DNA of 64,000 bases from Puia sp963703355 (GCA_963703355.1 OY969813.1:4092001-4156000); one strand, 5' to 3'. Shown: positions 25,901 to 35,451, counted from the stretch's first letter. Translations and numbers: made by a program. Notes: generated from the letters alone by a model not told the origin.

Positions 25901-26168
25901 AGGTGCGGGGGCGCAAGCCAGAAGAACAATCGGATATACTGTATTGGGAGGGATGTTTGCTGCTTCTACGATTGCGATATTTATTGTGCCGGTTTTATTT
26001 GTGGTCATTACGAGACTTTCTTATGGCAAAAAGCAACTGGCTTATCTGAAGGAACACCATGAATATTTAATGGAGAAAGCAAGAAAAGTAGAGCAACAGG
26101 ATATTGATCCTGCACTGGAATTTGATATTCAACAATCCCGCGACAGGGATAAATCTGCTCAGGCATGA
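22908..26168 (+). CDS. RND multidrug efflux permease 1 (HAE1 type)
   Basis: 1086 residues; proton-driven inner-membrane exporter with 12 helices and two large periplasmic loops. Signatures: 'FIKRPVTAIVISIVLVLTG' at the N-terminus, proton relay D409-D410 in 'GIVVDDAIIVVES', and lysine in 'GLAAKNAILIVEFAK' of TM10. All relay residues are present, so it should be active. It is strongly similar along its length to the next gene, with which it overlaps by 4 bp (ATGA); the pair arose by tandem duplication. The tail is charged. Substrates are likely to be hydrophobic drugs, bile-like or toxic compounds; not readable. Confidence 0.96.
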   Translation: MIANTFIKRPVTAIVISIVLVLTGTICILNLPVDQYPEITPPIVQVNGQFTGADAETVEQTVATPIESQVNGTPGMEYMQSNSTNNGLMSINVTFGIGTDIDIAALDVQNRVSIATPLIPAVASRLGLTVRALNPSMLMMVAVYAPKGTHDITFLDNYTNIFIQDALLRVPGVGSINRFTDDFSMRVWMNPDKMAAYSLTPQDVINALNTQNVQVAAGSAGVPPQSKTQTYELGILVNGRLNTVPQFENIIVKSLPATGELVYLKDVARVELGKFTFASNSFVDGHRASYLQIYQAPGSNALKTANGVYATLAQLRQTFPADVEYKVPFEAVTVVKVSMSDVVWTLLKTLGLVALVVFVFLQNWRSTLIPVLAIPVSILGTFCFFIPLGFTINTLTMFGFVLAIGIVVDDAIIVVESVQHYIDEQKMSAKEATYHAMKDISGPVVAIALILAAVFVPVGFIPGIVGRLYQQFAITIAISVILSAFIALSLTPALCTLLLKPSDVKKEAKGINKLFFRFNNWFENVTNKYSNGVQKSIKASRFIVILLVCICVATYFLFQQKASGFIPSEDDGNLYVTFQLPPASSTAQSVEVMNKLMKVVATTPGVGHYAALSGLNVLNNASNSNAGTIYVQLNPWDERSETDQQVPGIMDVMRKRIADAGVTNANVEVIQPSPIPGVGQTVGFSFQIEQRNTDDDLHAFEAVIKKFIDEANKNPAISGAYSFYGAHTPGFNLTVDRDKCEKLGVNINDVFTTIQAYMGSLYINDFTVYNRTFHVVVQADTTFRKVISDVNKYYVRNQAGQMLPLGTLVSYSTAETAPLISHFNIFRSAEIDGSSGAGYSSNETIEALKDVAAKVLPQGYEYEFSGLSYEEIKAGSTTIYIFAFSLTFVFLFLAALYESWSVPFSVLFAVPIGAFGAIGTLLLVPSLTNNVYAQIGLITLIGLAAKNAILIVEFAKVRVDRGEDLLESTLEAVRLRLRPIIMTSMAFILGVLPLVLATGAGAQARRTIGYTVLGGMFAASTIAIFIVPVLFVVITRLSYGKKQLAYLKEHHEYLMEKARKVEQQDIDPALEFDIQQSRDRDKSAQA

Positions 26169-29100
26169 TTGCCAACACTTTCATAAAGAGACCCGTTACC
26201 GCGATTGTAATTTCTCTCGTATTGATCATCTCAGGCGTGATCAGTATTAATAATCTTGCAATTGACCAATATCCCAAAATCACCCCGCCATCTGTTGGTA
26301 TTTCGGGATCATACACCGGGGCTGACGCGCAAACCGTTGAACAAACCGTTACGATTCCCATTGAGGAACAGGTGAATGGAACACCAGGTATGGAGTATAT
26401 GCAATCCACGAATACAAATAGCGGAAGTGTGAATATTCGTGTAACATTCGAAGTGGGAACGAATGTACATATTGCTGCATTGAATGTACAGAACAGGGTA
26501 GGTATCGCTGCACCTTTGTTACCTGCGGTTGTCAGTAAGCTGGGTTTAACCGTAAGGGCCAGCAACACAAGCCAGTTGATGCTGATTGCTGTTTATTCTC
26601 CGAAGGGTACGCACGACATAAAATTTCTTGACAACTACACCAACATATTTATCGCAGATGCGATGCTTCGGGTACCTGGCGTGGGGGATGTAAGTGCGAG
26701 AGCGGATAACTTCAGTATGCGTATTTGGATGAATCCCGATAAACTGGCTGCGTACAGTTTAATGCCACAGGATGTAGTTAATGCACTCAATGCGCAAAAC
26801 GTTCAGGTTGCAGCTGGTTCTGCCGGTTCACCGCCGCAGGAGAATTCACAAACACATGAATTCAGTATCCTTGTAAATGGCCGCCTGAATAAAGTATCTG
26901 AATTCGAAAATATTGTTGTCAAAACAATTCCTGCTACAGGACAGCTAGTTTATGTAAAGGACATAGCCCGCGTAGAACTCGGAAAATTTACATTCTCCAG
27001 TAATTCTTTCGTGGATGGTAAAAGAGCTTCCTACCTGCAGATCTTTCAAACGCCCAATAGTAATGCATTGGAGACGGCCAACAATGTATATGCAGAACTG
27101 GAAGAGCTAAAGAAATCTTTCCCCGCTGATGTCGATTATAAGGTTCCTTTTGAAGGTGTAACCATCATCAAAACTTCCATGCGCGAAGTGTTGAAAACAT
27201 TAATGCAGGCCTTGGGCCTGGTGGCGCTGGTTGTATTTCTTTTTCTGCAGGATTGGCGTTCATCGATCATTCCCGTAATGGCCATTCCGGTTTCTTTGCT
27301 AGGTACGTTTTGTTTTTTTATTCCGCTCGGATTTACGATCAACACGTTAACGATGTTCGGGTTTGTGCTGGCGATAGGTATTGTGGTGGATGATGCCATT
27401 ATTGTTGTCGAGGCCGTGCAACATTATATTGATGAACAGCATATGTCGGCCAAAGAAGCCACCTATCGGGCCATGCAGGAAATCTCTGCGCCGGTAGTTG
27501 CCATTGCGCTGATACTGGCTGCCGTATTCGTGCCGGTAGGTTTTATACCGGGCATCGTAGGAAGGCTATATCAGCAGTTCGCCATTACGATTGCGATATC
27601 CGTGATCTTGTCTGCATTTGTTGCGCTTTCCCTTACTCCTGCTCTGTGTACACTTCTTCTGAGACCAACGAAAGTAAATAAAGACGCGAAAGGCATCAAT
27701 AAGATTTTCTTCAGGTATAACAACTGGTTTGGCCGTTTAACAGAAAAGTATTCAAGAGGCGTCAGTAAAAGTATCAAAGGCGCCCGTTATATCGTTTTAT
27801 TATTGCTGTGTATTTGTTTGGGTGCCTGGTACCTGTTTAAAACAAAACCATCCGGATTTATTCCACCAGAAGATGGTGGCCGTTTGTTCGTAACTTATCA
27901 GTTACCGGAATCTTCTTCCACTACCCAGTCTGTAGAACTGATGGAAAAGTTAATGAAGGTTGTCGGTTCAACTCCAGGCGTGATACACTACGCTGCGTTT
28001 TCAGGATTCAACATATTGAATGGTGGAGCTACGTCGAACAATGGGACGCTTTTTTGCACCCTGGCTCCGTGGGCTGATCGAAAAGAACCGGGAGAAAAAA
28101 TTCCTGGCATTTTAAATGTGGTAAAACAACGTGCTGCCGCAGCGGGAATAAAAAACGCCAACATTGTTGTTATTCCGCCACCTGCCATTCCGGGTATTGG
28201 AGTTGCCGCCGGATTCAGCATGCAAATACAACAGGGAAATACGAATGATGACATACATGCTTTTGAAACAGTGGTAAAAAAGTTCGTAGCAGAAGCTCAT
28301 AAAAATCCTGCTATTTCCACTGCTTTTAGTTACTATGGTGCCCATACGCCGAGTTATAATCTCTCTGTTGACAGAGCGATGTGTGAAAAACTCGGCGTTA
28401 ATCTTTCTGATGTATTTACCACGATGCAGGCTTATATGGGAAGCCTTTTCGTGAATAATTTTACTTTGTATAACCGCACCTATCACGTGGTAATACAGGC
28501 TGACACCGCATTCCGTGCGTTTGTGTCGAATATCGATAAATATTATGTCAGAAACCAGGCAGGGCAAATGTTGCCACTGAGTACGCTGATTTCATATCAA
28601 CCAATTGAAACCGCACCTCTGATTACACATTTTAATATTTTCCGTTCCGCCGAAGTAGATGGATCGACACCGCAGGGGTATAGCACAGGACAAAGCATTG
28701 ATGCGCTCAGGCAGACAGCCGCCAAGGTATTGCCGAGGGGATATACGTATGAGTTTTCCGGACTGAGTTATGAAGAAATCAAGGCAGGCACAACAACTGT
28801 TTATATTTTTATATTCTCTATCGTATTTGTATTTCTTTTTCTGGCCGCATTATATGAAAGCTGGTCGGTTCCGTTATCCGTTATGCTGGCCGTTCCTATT
28901 AGTGCGTTTGGTGCCATTCTGATGCTTACCTGTGTACCGCCTCTGACAAATAATGTATATGCACAGATTGGATTGATTACGCTGATCGGGCTTTCCGCTA
29001 AAAATGCAATCCTGATAGTTGAGTTTGCAAAAATTCGAGTGGACAGGGGGGAAGAACTATTGCAGTCTACCATGGAAGCGGTACAATTGAGATTCAGGCC

Positions 29101-29431
29101 CATTATTATGACCTCCATGTCTTTTATATTGGGAGTAATGCCACTTGTGCTGGCGACAGGTGCCGGGGCTGTCGCCCGCAATACAATAGGATTTACCGTT
29201 CTTGGCGGAATGCTTGCTTCGACTTCGATTTCTATTTTCATAGTGCCTGTACTATTTGTACTTTTTACCCGATTCTCTTATGGTAAAAAAGAACTGGCAT
29301 ACCTCCAGGCACATCATGAAGAATTACTGGAAAGAGAACGAAGGGTGGAAAAACAAAATATAGATCCTGAATTAGAATACGAAATAGCAGAAGCCAATGC
29401 CAAAGCCGAAGGTAAAGACCCTGAAGCGTGA
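26165..29431 (+). CDS. RND multidrug efflux permease 2 (HAE1 type)
   Basis: 1088 residues, paralogue of the upstream permease with the same topology. The proton relay D409-D410 ('GIVVDDAIIVVEA') and TM10 'GLSAKNAILIVEFAK' are intact. Differences concentrate in the periplasmic loops (for example 'PAIPGIGVAAGFSMQIQQGN' against 'SPIPGVGQTVGFSFQIEQRN'), where drugs bind. One adaptor and one TolC serve both, so either the two form a mixed trimer as in MdtBC or they assemble alternative pumps. The start overlaps the previous stop, which favours equimolar synthesis. Confidence 0.96.
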   Translation: MIANTFIKRPVTAIVISLVLIISGVISINNLAIDQYPKITPPSVGISGSYTGADAQTVEQTVTIPIEEQVNGTPGMEYMQSTNTNSGSVNIRVTFEVGTNVHIAALNVQNRVGIAAPLLPAVVSKLGLTVRASNTSQLMLIAVYSPKGTHDIKFLDNYTNIFIADAMLRVPGVGDVSARADNFSMRIWMNPDKLAAYSLMPQDVVNALNAQNVQVAAGSAGSPPQENSQTHEFSILVNGRLNKVSEFENIVVKTIPATGQLVYVKDIARVELGKFTFSSNSFVDGKRASYLQIFQTPNSNALETANNVYAELEELKKSFPADVDYKVPFEGVTIIKTSMREVLKTLMQALGLVALVVFLFLQDWRSSIIPVMAIPVSLLGTFCFFIPLGFTINTLTMFGFVLAIGIVVDDAIIVVEAVQHYIDEQHMSAKEATYRAMQEISAPVVAIALILAAVFVPVGFIPGIVGRLYQQFAITIAISVILSAFVALSLTPALCTLLLRPTKVNKDAKGINKIFFRYNNWFGRLTEKYSRGVSKSIKGARYIVLLLLCICLGAWYLFKTKPSGFIPPEDGGRLFVTYQLPESSSTTQSVELMEKLMKVVGSTPGVIHYAAFSGFNILNGGATSNNGTLFCTLAPWADRKEPGEKIPGILNVVKQRAAAAGIKNANIVVIPPPAIPGIGVAAGFSMQIQQGNTNDDIHAFETVVKKFVAEAHKNPAISTAFSYYGAHTPSYNLSVDRAMCEKLGVNLSDVFTTMQAYMGSLFVNNFTLYNRTYHVVIQADTAFRAFVSNIDKYYVRNQAGQMLPLSTLISYQPIETAPLITHFNIFRSAEVDGSTPQGYSTGQSIDALRQTAAKVLPRGYTYEFSGLSYEEIKAGTTTVYIFIFSIVFVFLFLAALYESWSVPLSVMLAVPISAFGAILMLTCVPPLTNNVYAQIGLITLIGLSAKNAILIVEFAKIRVDRGEELLQSTMEAVQLRFRPIIMTSMSFILGVMPLVLATGAGAVARNTIGFTVLGGMLASTSISIFIVPVLFVLFTRFSYGKKELAYLQAHHEELLERERRVEKQNIDPELEYEIAEANAKAEGKDPEA

Positions 29432-29572
29432 TGATGTATGCGTCCTGAATTTTATCCCGGTTATTTCAGGCAGTTCTACAGGGAATTAAAATAATGCTTA
29501 TCTTTTTCTCTTCAATTTGGAACTATTGGGAAATATGCCGTATTCGGTATTTTCTTATTAAACCAGAAACGA

Positions 29573-30445
29573 TTGTCCAGTAGAAGAGCATTTATTCAAA
29601 ATAGCAGTTTACTAGCGTTAACGCTGCCCAGCGTCTTAAGCGATTTTTATACGGTTCATAGTGCGCGAAAATTATCTTCTTTTGGAATTCAATTGTACAT
29701 GGTGAAGGAGGATATGGAAAAAGATCCTTCAGGAACACTGGAGCGATTGGGAAAAATGGGATATACCCAAATAGAAAGTTTTGGCGGTAACAAGGGAATC
29801 TTTTGGGGGTATACTAACCGCGACTTCAATAAAATGGCGCAAGCCAGCGGTTTACATCTGATTTCAAGTCACTATGCAGGAGATAACAAGGGGTTTGAAA
29901 CTACTGCTGCACAGGCTGCGGAAATCGGAATGAAATATCTTATTTATCCCTGGAAGGGACCTCAAAAATCAATTGATAATTTCAGGAAAATAGCCGATGA
30001 ATTTAACGGATATGGAATGATCTGTAAAAAACATGGAATACGTTTCGCATATCATCCGCATGATTATCCTTATAAAATGGTGGATGGCCAGTTGCCAATC
30101 GATGTTCTGCTGAATCATACGGACGAACAATTGGTGGATTTTGAGATGGATTTTTATTATACCGTAACAGAAGGCAGAGATCCGGAATATTATATCAAAA
30201 AATACAAACCACGTTTTCGCCTTTGTCATATGCGCGACGTGTTAAAAGTAAAACTGCCTGCAGGCAGTGTCGATGAATCGGCATGCGACTTGGGGGAAGG
30301 TGTAATAAATTATTCGCACCTGCTTTCGACCTGTCTGCATTGTAATATGCAATATTTCTTTGTGGAGCAGTCGCGATTTTTTCATGAAACGCCCCTGCAA
30401 AGTGCGGAAGTAAATGCCAACTATCTTAAAAAGTTTGATTTCTGA
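29573..30445 (+). CDS. Tat-exported sugar phosphate isomerase/epimerase-like protein
   Basis: 290 residues, xylose-isomerase-like TIM barrel. The start is TTG at 29573 (no in-frame ATG), which gives a twin-arginine signal (SSRRAFIQNSSLLAL), so the enzyme acts in the periplasm. Barrel signatures: 'GIQLYMVKEDMEKDP', 'LGKMGYTQIESFGG' and metal-ligand-like 'AYHPHDYPY' and 'EMDFYYT'. The substrate is a free or 3-keto sugar rather than a sugar phosphate, by analogy with exported members; inference. It precedes the GH30 gene by 16 bp, probably co-transcribed. Confidence 0.88.
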   Translation: MSSRRAFIQNSSLLALTLPSVLSDFYTVHSARKLSSFGIQLYMVKEDMEKDPSGTLERLGKMGYTQIESFGGNKGIFWGYTNRDFNKMAQASGLHLISSHYAGDNKGFETTAAQAAEIGMKYLIYPWKGPQKSIDNFRKIADEFNGYGMICKKHGIRFAYHPHDYPYKMVDGQLPIDVLLNHTDEQLVDFEMDFYYTVTEGRDPEYYIKKYKPRFRLCHMRDVLKVKLPAGSVDESACDLGEGVINYSHLLSTCLHCNMQYFFVEQSRFFHETPLQSAEVNANYLKKFDF

Positions 30446-30461
30446 TTTAAAATAGCCAATC

Positions 30462-31892
30462 ATGAAAAAATGTTTAACAGTTGTATTTTTATTTCTAACG
30501 ATTCCCGGAAGGTATCTGTTCGCACAAGACCGTACTGTAACGGTTTACACAACTGCTCAAAATACAGATTACAGAATTTCAAAAACCGCAGACAATCTTT
30601 CATTTTCTGATTTTGAGCAGCCTAAGGAAACGCAGGTATGCGTTTTTGTGGATCCAACGCATAGTTTTCAGACTTTATTGGGAATAGGAGGTGCAATTAC
30701 AGACGCGGCTGCGGAAACATTTGCCAAAATGCCGGAAAAGGTTCAGAAGCAACTGTTGACGGCGTATTACGACAAAGTTGATGGCATCGGTTATACACTT
30801 GCAAGAACCAATATACATAGCTGTGATTTTTCCAGCGACAGTTACACCTATGTAAGTGACGGAGACAAGGAACTTAAAACTTTTAATATTGATCATGACA
30901 GGCAATACCGGATACCATTAATTAAACAGGCCATGGCCGCTGCTGGTGGCAAGCTGACTTTGTATGTAAGTCCCTGGAGTCCGCCAGCCTGGATGAAAGA
31001 CAATAACAGCATGTTACAGGGTGGCAAGCTGTTGCCGGAATACAAGCAATCCTGGGCTAACTACTATGTGAAATTTATAAATGCCTATCAGAAAGAAGGT
31101 ATTCCTGTTTGGGGACTAACACTCCAGAATGAACCAATGGCAAAACAGACCTGGGAGTCCTGTTATTATTCGGCTGAGGATGAGCGGGATTTTATAAAAA
31201 CATATTTAGGGCCGACGCTTGCAAAAGGAGATCTGGCCGACAAGAAACTAATTGCCTGGGATCATAACCGGGATCTGATTTACCAAACGGCAAGTACCAT
31301 ACTGAACGATAAAGAAGCTGCTAAATATATTTGGGGAATCGGTTATCACTGGTACGAAACATGGACGGGAAGTTCAATGATGTTTGACAATGTAAAAAGA
31401 GTTGCAGAAACGTTTCCTGACAAGAACCTGATATTTACAGAAGGTTGTGTGGATCGTTTCGATGCAAAGCGAATCAATGAATGGGGATTGGGAGAAGTGT
31501 ATGGCCATTCTATGGTGAACGATTTTAATAATGGAACTGTAGGATGGACTGACTGGAATATCCTGGTCGATGAAAAAGGCGGACCAAATCATGTGGGCAA
31601 TTTCTGTTTTGCCCCTGTAATAGGAGATACCAGAACAGGCACACTTACATATACCAGCTCATTTTATTATATAGGTCACTTCTCTAAATTTATCAAAACG
31701 GGAGCAACACGAATTATCAGTTCGTCAAACCGGGATATGCTGGAAACGACTGCTTTCAAAAATCCGGATGGAAAAATTGCAGTGATCGTAATGAACCGTT
31801 CTGATAAATCAGTTCCATATATTTTGTGGATGAACAACAAAGCTGTTAACCTGCAAAGTTTACCGCACTCCATCGTGACGCTGGTTTTCTAG
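30462..31892 (+). CDS. glycoside hydrolase family 30 protein
   Basis: 476 residues with a signal peptide (about 1-21). Clan GH-A TIM barrel with a side beta-domain; glucosylceramidase / beta-1,6-glucanase-like subgroup. Acid/base E224 in 'LTLQNEPMA' and nucleophile E327 in 'IFTEGCVD'. Other signatures are 'LGIGGAITDAAAETF' and 'YVSPWSPPAWMKDN'. Likely to release glucose from beta-1,6-glucan or related beta-glucosides outside the cytoplasm. Its stop shares the palindrome CTAG with the stop of the convergent kinase gene. Confidence 0.94.
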   Translation: MKKCLTVVFLFLTIPGRYLFAQDRTVTVYTTAQNTDYRISKTADNLSFSDFEQPKETQVCVFVDPTHSFQTLLGIGGAITDAAAETFAKMPEKVQKQLLTAYYDKVDGIGYTLARTNIHSCDFSSDSYTYVSDGDKELKTFNIDHDRQYRIPLIKQAMAAAGGKLTLYVSPWSPPAWMKDNNSMLQGGKLLPEYKQSWANYYVKFINAYQKEGIPVWGLTLQNEPMAKQTWESCYYSAEDERDFIKTYLGPTLAKGDLADKKLIAWDHNRDLIYQTASTILNDKEAAKYIWGIGYHWYETWTGSSMMFDNVKRVAETFPDKNLIFTEGCVDRFDAKRINEWGLGEVYGHSMVNDFNNGTVGWTDWNILVDEKGGPNHVGNFCFAPVIGDTRTGTLTYTSSFYYIGHFSKFIKTGATRIISSSNRDMLETTAFKNPDGKIAVIVMNRSDKSVPYILWMNNKAVNLQSLPHSIVTLVF

Positions 31893-32941
31893 TTTGTTAA
31901 TATTTCTTTGAGCACTTCTTCCTTTTCTAAAAATCTTTTTAAGAGGACGGACTGATTGTTTGCGCGCACCAGATTTTGATGGGGATACCTAGTGGCGTAA
32001 TATGTATCGTCATTTAAATAATCTGTCAGAAAACGAAGCGCCTGCATGTAAATAGCGAATTTGCCAGCGTAAATAAAATATTGCAATTCAGTCGATGATA
32101 ATTCAGATTTCATTTCACCCAGATATCCACTGACAACCTGATGGAAATATTCTTCTCTGATGTTAATCTGGCTGAAGTCGGTCTCTTCCTCACTTGCCGG
32201 TGAAAGGTAGGTTCGAAGCATATCGCCGACATCGCTTATATAGTGCCCAGGCATCACCGTATCCAAATCAATTACACATAAACCCTTATCATTTCCAATG
32301 TCAAATAATACATTGTTGATTTTGGCATCGTGATGAATGACTCTTAATTTAAAATCAGGATTCGTTTTTATTTTCTCGAAGGTTTCCACAAGTCCAGTTT
32401 GCGTCTCCAAGAAAGAAATTGTTTCTCCCGACTCGCTGATTCTTTTTTTATTCCCCGTTTTTAATGCTGAGGTAAATTGCCCATACCTGAGCGATAAATG
32501 ATGAAAGTCAGCCAGTGTAATATGTAATGATGTCGCATCAAATGCTGCCAGGAGACGGGTAAATCTCCCAAATTGTTTTGCTGCTTCGTATGCCAATACT
32601 GGTTTCGATACCGAATTACAGGTGTAAGAATTCTTAATAAACGGGAATAATCTGTAATAGTTATTGTCGTTGTCAATCACAAAATTTTGTCCTTTATTAT
32701 TTTGTATGGGCGATACAAATAAATAATCCGGACAATGAATCTGAACATAATCCGACAGGCGCCTGCAATTATCCATAATATCAGGGGGTCTTCTGAATAT
32801 CTGTTGATTGATTCTTTGCAATAGATATTCTTTGCCGTGTGCAACAACTTTCCAGGTATGGTTTATCAGTCCGTCACCAAAAGGCTTAACGGTATAATCA
32901 CTTTCATCAATGTTGTATTGAGAGAGAATGGAGCCCAGCAT
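31889..32941 (-). CDS. APH-fold sugar kinase, N-acetylhexosamine 1-kinase-like
   Basis: 350 residues with an aminoglycoside-phosphotransferase fold. Catalytic loop 'IHHDAKINNVLFD' (H203, D205, N210) and metal-binding 'VIDLD' (D225/D227). N-terminal 'GDGLINHTWKV' stands in for the nucleotide loop. The overall pattern resembles NahK-type kinases that phosphorylate N-acetylhexosamines at C1, but choline/ethanolamine or other small-molecule kinases share the fold. The divergent NagX-like neighbour supports an amino-sugar role. Convergent with GH30, overlapping by 4 bp. Confidence 0.75.
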   Translation of the reverse strand: MLGSILSQYNIDESDYTVKPFGDGLINHTWKVVAHGKEYLLQRINQQIFRRPPDIMDNCRRLSDYVQIHCPDYLFVSPIQNNKGQNFVIDNDNNYYRLFPFIKNSYTCNSVSKPVLAYEAAKQFGRFTRLLAAFDATSLHITLADFHHLSLRYGQFTSALKTGNKKRISESGETISFLETQTGLVETFEKIKTNPDFKLRVIHHDAKINNVLFDIGNDKGLCVIDLDTVMPGHYISDVGDMLRTYLSPASEEETDFSQINIREEYFHQVVSGYLGEMKSELSSTELQYFIYAGKFAIYMQALRFLTDYLNDDTYYATRYPHQNLVRANNQSVLLKRFLEKEEVLKEILTN

Positions 32942-33022
32942 AATCTGCGAAATTAAACGCTCTGCTGCATGAAAGCTCGGGGAAGGATTTTTTATTTATA
33001 TTCAATAAACCATTTATAAGCC

Positions 33023-34129
33023 ATGAATGAAACTCCGCCCGTTTCTAACCGTTTGATGTCGCTTGACTTTCTAAAAGGGACAACGATGATTCTGCTGGCC
33101 CTGGAAAGCACATTACTTTTTGAACATCTTGTACCTGCAGTAAAGGGAAGCTGGGCCGAATATTTGTTAAATCAATTCTTTCATCATCCATGGAACGGAC
33201 TGCATTTCTGGGATCTGATACAACCGACATTTATGTTTGTAGCTGGTGTCGCGATGGCTTTTTCCATTAAGAAACAGCGTCAGACACATACCTGGCGTCA
33301 GACATTTGAAAAAATTCTCAGGCGGTGCGGTTGGTTATTTTTTTGGGGCGTTTTGGACTATGCAGTCAGGCCCAATGGCCTGTCTTTTGAACTGTGGGAC
33401 GTGCTTACACAATTATCATTTACGACATTGGTCGCTTTTTTAATTATGGAGTGGTCATTGGCCGCGCAATTAATCGTCAGTTTATTATGCCTGGTGATAC
33501 CGGAGTTATTGTATCGATATACGCATATCCCGGGATTCGATCAGCCTTTTGTTGATCAGCATAATTTCGGAAACTATATAGACAGTATTCTGATGCATAA
33601 GATCAATCCGGGAGGCTGGGTGGCGATCAACTGTATTTCAACAAGTGCTCATACGATCTGGGGTGTGCTGGCGGGGAAACTGTTATTGAGTGAAAAAGCG
33701 GCCAATGTTAAAATGAGAGATCTCCTTTTGAGTGGATTGGTATTACTCTTTTTGGGATTCGGGTTGGATTGGGCACACATTACGCCGATAATTAAAAGGA
33801 TTGCTACAAGCTCTTTTGTGCTGGCCTCGGGAGGTTATTGTCTGTTATTTTTAACCCTCTGTTACTGGTGGGTCGATATCAAAAAGCACAGATCGCGTCT
33901 TATATTATTTAATTTATTTGCGTTGAATTCCATTTTTATTTATCTCTTTAATGAAATCGTGGGTGACAGGTGGTTCACCGGCTACATTCTTTCCATAACA
34001 AGTGGTTTGTTTGGATTTATTCAAATGCCGGTAATTATCGCGGGCATCCTGGGATCTCTGGTGGTATTTTCTTTAGAAGTCGGGCTGCTTTATTTCCTGT
34101 ATAGGAGAAAGATATTTTTTAAGCTGTGA
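33023..34129 (+). CDS. DUF5009 / NagX-like membrane acyltransferase
   Basis: 368 residues with about ten membrane helices. 'RLMSLDFLKGTTMILLALES' at the N-terminus is the start of the heparan-alpha-glucosaminide acetyltransferase-like (HGSNAT/NagX, DUF5009/DUF1624) family; 'FWDLIQPTFMFVAGVAMAFS' is its second signature. These inner-membrane proteins are thought to acylate or transport amino sugars. It is divergent from the NahK-like kinase (81 bp apart) and convergent with uxuA, overlapping its end by 11 bp. Substrate not known. Confidence 0.8.
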   Translation: MNETPPVSNRLMSLDFLKGTTMILLALESTLLFEHLVPAVKGSWAEYLLNQFFHHPWNGLHFWDLIQPTFMFVAGVAMAFSIKKQRQTHTWRQTFEKILRRCGWLFFWGVLDYAVRPNGLSFELWDVLTQLSFTTLVAFLIMEWSLAAQLIVSLLCLVIPELLYRYTHIPGFDQPFVDQHNFGNYIDSILMHKINPGGWVAINCISTSAHTIWGVLAGKLLLSEKAANVKMRDLLLSGLVLLFLGFGLDWAHITPIIKRIATSSFVLASGGYCLLFLTLCYWWVDIKKHRSRLILFNLFALNSIFIYLFNEIVGDRWFTGYILSITSGLFGFIQMPVIIAGILGSLVVFSLEVGLLYFLYRRKIFFKL

Positions 34130-35306
34130 GCATCGATCTTCTGATACCCAATTCGAGACCCCTCAGTTCTGCCAAGCCACGCAATCTGCCGATTGCTGAA
34201 TATCCGGGGTTAGTTTTCTTTCCAAGATCATCCAGCATCTGGTGTCCATGATCGGGTCGCATGGGAATATTTGCTTTTCTCACAATCGTCATTTGAACAA
34301 TTGCTTTTACAATTTCGAACATGTCCGTATCACCTTCCAGGTGATTTTCTTCATAAAAGTCGCCGTACTGATTTCTGCGTGTATTGCGTAAATGTAGAAA
34401 ATGAATACGATCGGAAAACTGACGGATCATTTCCGGCAGTTTATTTTCTGCAATGACACCCAATGAACCGGTGCAAAAACATAACCCATTGGATCTTGAG
34501 GGTATTTTGTTAAATAGAATCTCCATATCTTTCCTGGTACTTAATATTCGTGGAAGTCCGAGTAAAGAAAATGGCGGATCATCAGGATGTATTGCCATGT
34601 TGATTCTATTTGCACTGGCAACGGGAATAATTTTTTGAAGGAATTCAATCAGATTTGTATGGAGTCTATGGGCGTCAATGTTTCGATATATATCAAGTGC
34701 CTTTTGGAATAATTCCAATGTAAAACTTTCTTCACTTCCGGGCAGGCCAGCGATTATGTTTTTTGTCAATAGTTTTTTTTCATCCGCACTCATTAAATCA
34801 TACTTCTCTTTAGCCCGTTGGCTTTCTTCAGGAGTATAATCATCTTTAGCTCCAGGACGTTTTAAAATAAATAAATCAAACGCAATAAATGCCGCCATTT
34901 CAAATCGGAGCGCGAGTGAGCCATCGGTCTGTTGATAACTCAGGTCAGTGCGTGTCCAGTCAAGTACCGGCATAAAATTATAAGTCACTGTATGTATACC
35001 AGCAAGGCTGAGATTTATAAGACTGGAATTATAGTTGTTGATGTGTTTTTCATAATCGCCGGTTTTTGTTTTTATAGATTCATGCACAGGCAGACTTTCC
35101 ACTACTTCCCATTTTAAACCCGCGGCCTCGATCATTGCTTTCCTTTTGACTATCTCATCAATTGGCCACACGGCGCCATTTGGGAGGTCATGCAAGGCTG
35201 TAACAACAGCACTGCAACCGGCCTGCCGGATATCCGAGAGGCTAACGGGGTCTTTGGGACCATACCAACGCATACACTGTATCATTTGAAAGCCAGGATC
35301 GTTCAT
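34119..35306 (-). CDS. uxuA: mannonate dehydratase
   Basis: 395 residues; dehydrates D-mannonate to 2-keto-3-deoxygluconate in hexuronate catabolism, cytoplasmic, Mn/Fe-dependent. Signatures: 'MRWYGPKDPVSLSDIRQAGC' at the N-terminus, 'MAIHPDDPPFSLLGLPRI', 'LCFCTGSLGVIAENKLPEMI', 'IHFLHLRNTRR' and 'MRPDHGHQMLDDLGKK', which carry the His/Cys/Asp metal ligands. The start at 35306 gives a slightly long N-terminus; ATG at 35285 is also possible. No uxaC, uxuB or kdgK lies nearby, so the pathway is completed elsewhere. Confidence 0.96.
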   Translation of the reverse strand: MNDPGFQMIQCMRWYGPKDPVSLSDIRQAGCSAVVTALHDLPNGAVWPIDEIVKRKAMIEAAGLKWEVVESLPVHESIKTKTGDYEKHINNYNSSLINLSLAGIHTVTYNFMPVLDWTRTDLSYQQTDGSLALRFEMAAFIAFDLFILKRPGAKDDYTPEESQRAKEKYDLMSADEKKLLTKNIIAGLPGSEESFTLELFQKALDIYRNIDAHRLHTNLIEFLQKIIPVASANRINMAIHPDDPPFSLLGLPRILSTRKDMEILFNKIPSRSNGLCFCTGSLGVIAENKLPEMIRQFSDRIHFLHLRNTRRNQYGDFYEENHLEGDTDMFEIVKAIVQMTIVRKANIPMRPDHGHQMLDDLGKKTNPGYSAIGRLRGLAELRGLELGIRRSMLTA

Positions 35307-35418
35307 TTATGCCGGTTTACAGATAGTCAATTTGACGCTTTTATTTCTCGATTTCATCATAATAATCAGATTAAATTTTCGTTTTAGACTAAGTGATTAT
35401 CATAACTGAAGTTTTCTC

Positions 35419-35451
35419 AAGCCGGTGTTTCTACACTGGCTTTTCTTTTTT
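35419..35451 (+). terminator. plus-oriented terminator in a divergent region
   Basis: AAGCCGGTGT (35419-35428) pairs with ACACTGGCTT (35433-35442), one G-T wobble, 4 nt loop, followed by a T-rich run to 35450. It lies between the divergent starts of uxuA and glk, where no plus-strand gene precedes it. It could be an attenuator in a long glk leader or the end of a small RNA. Confidence 0.8.
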
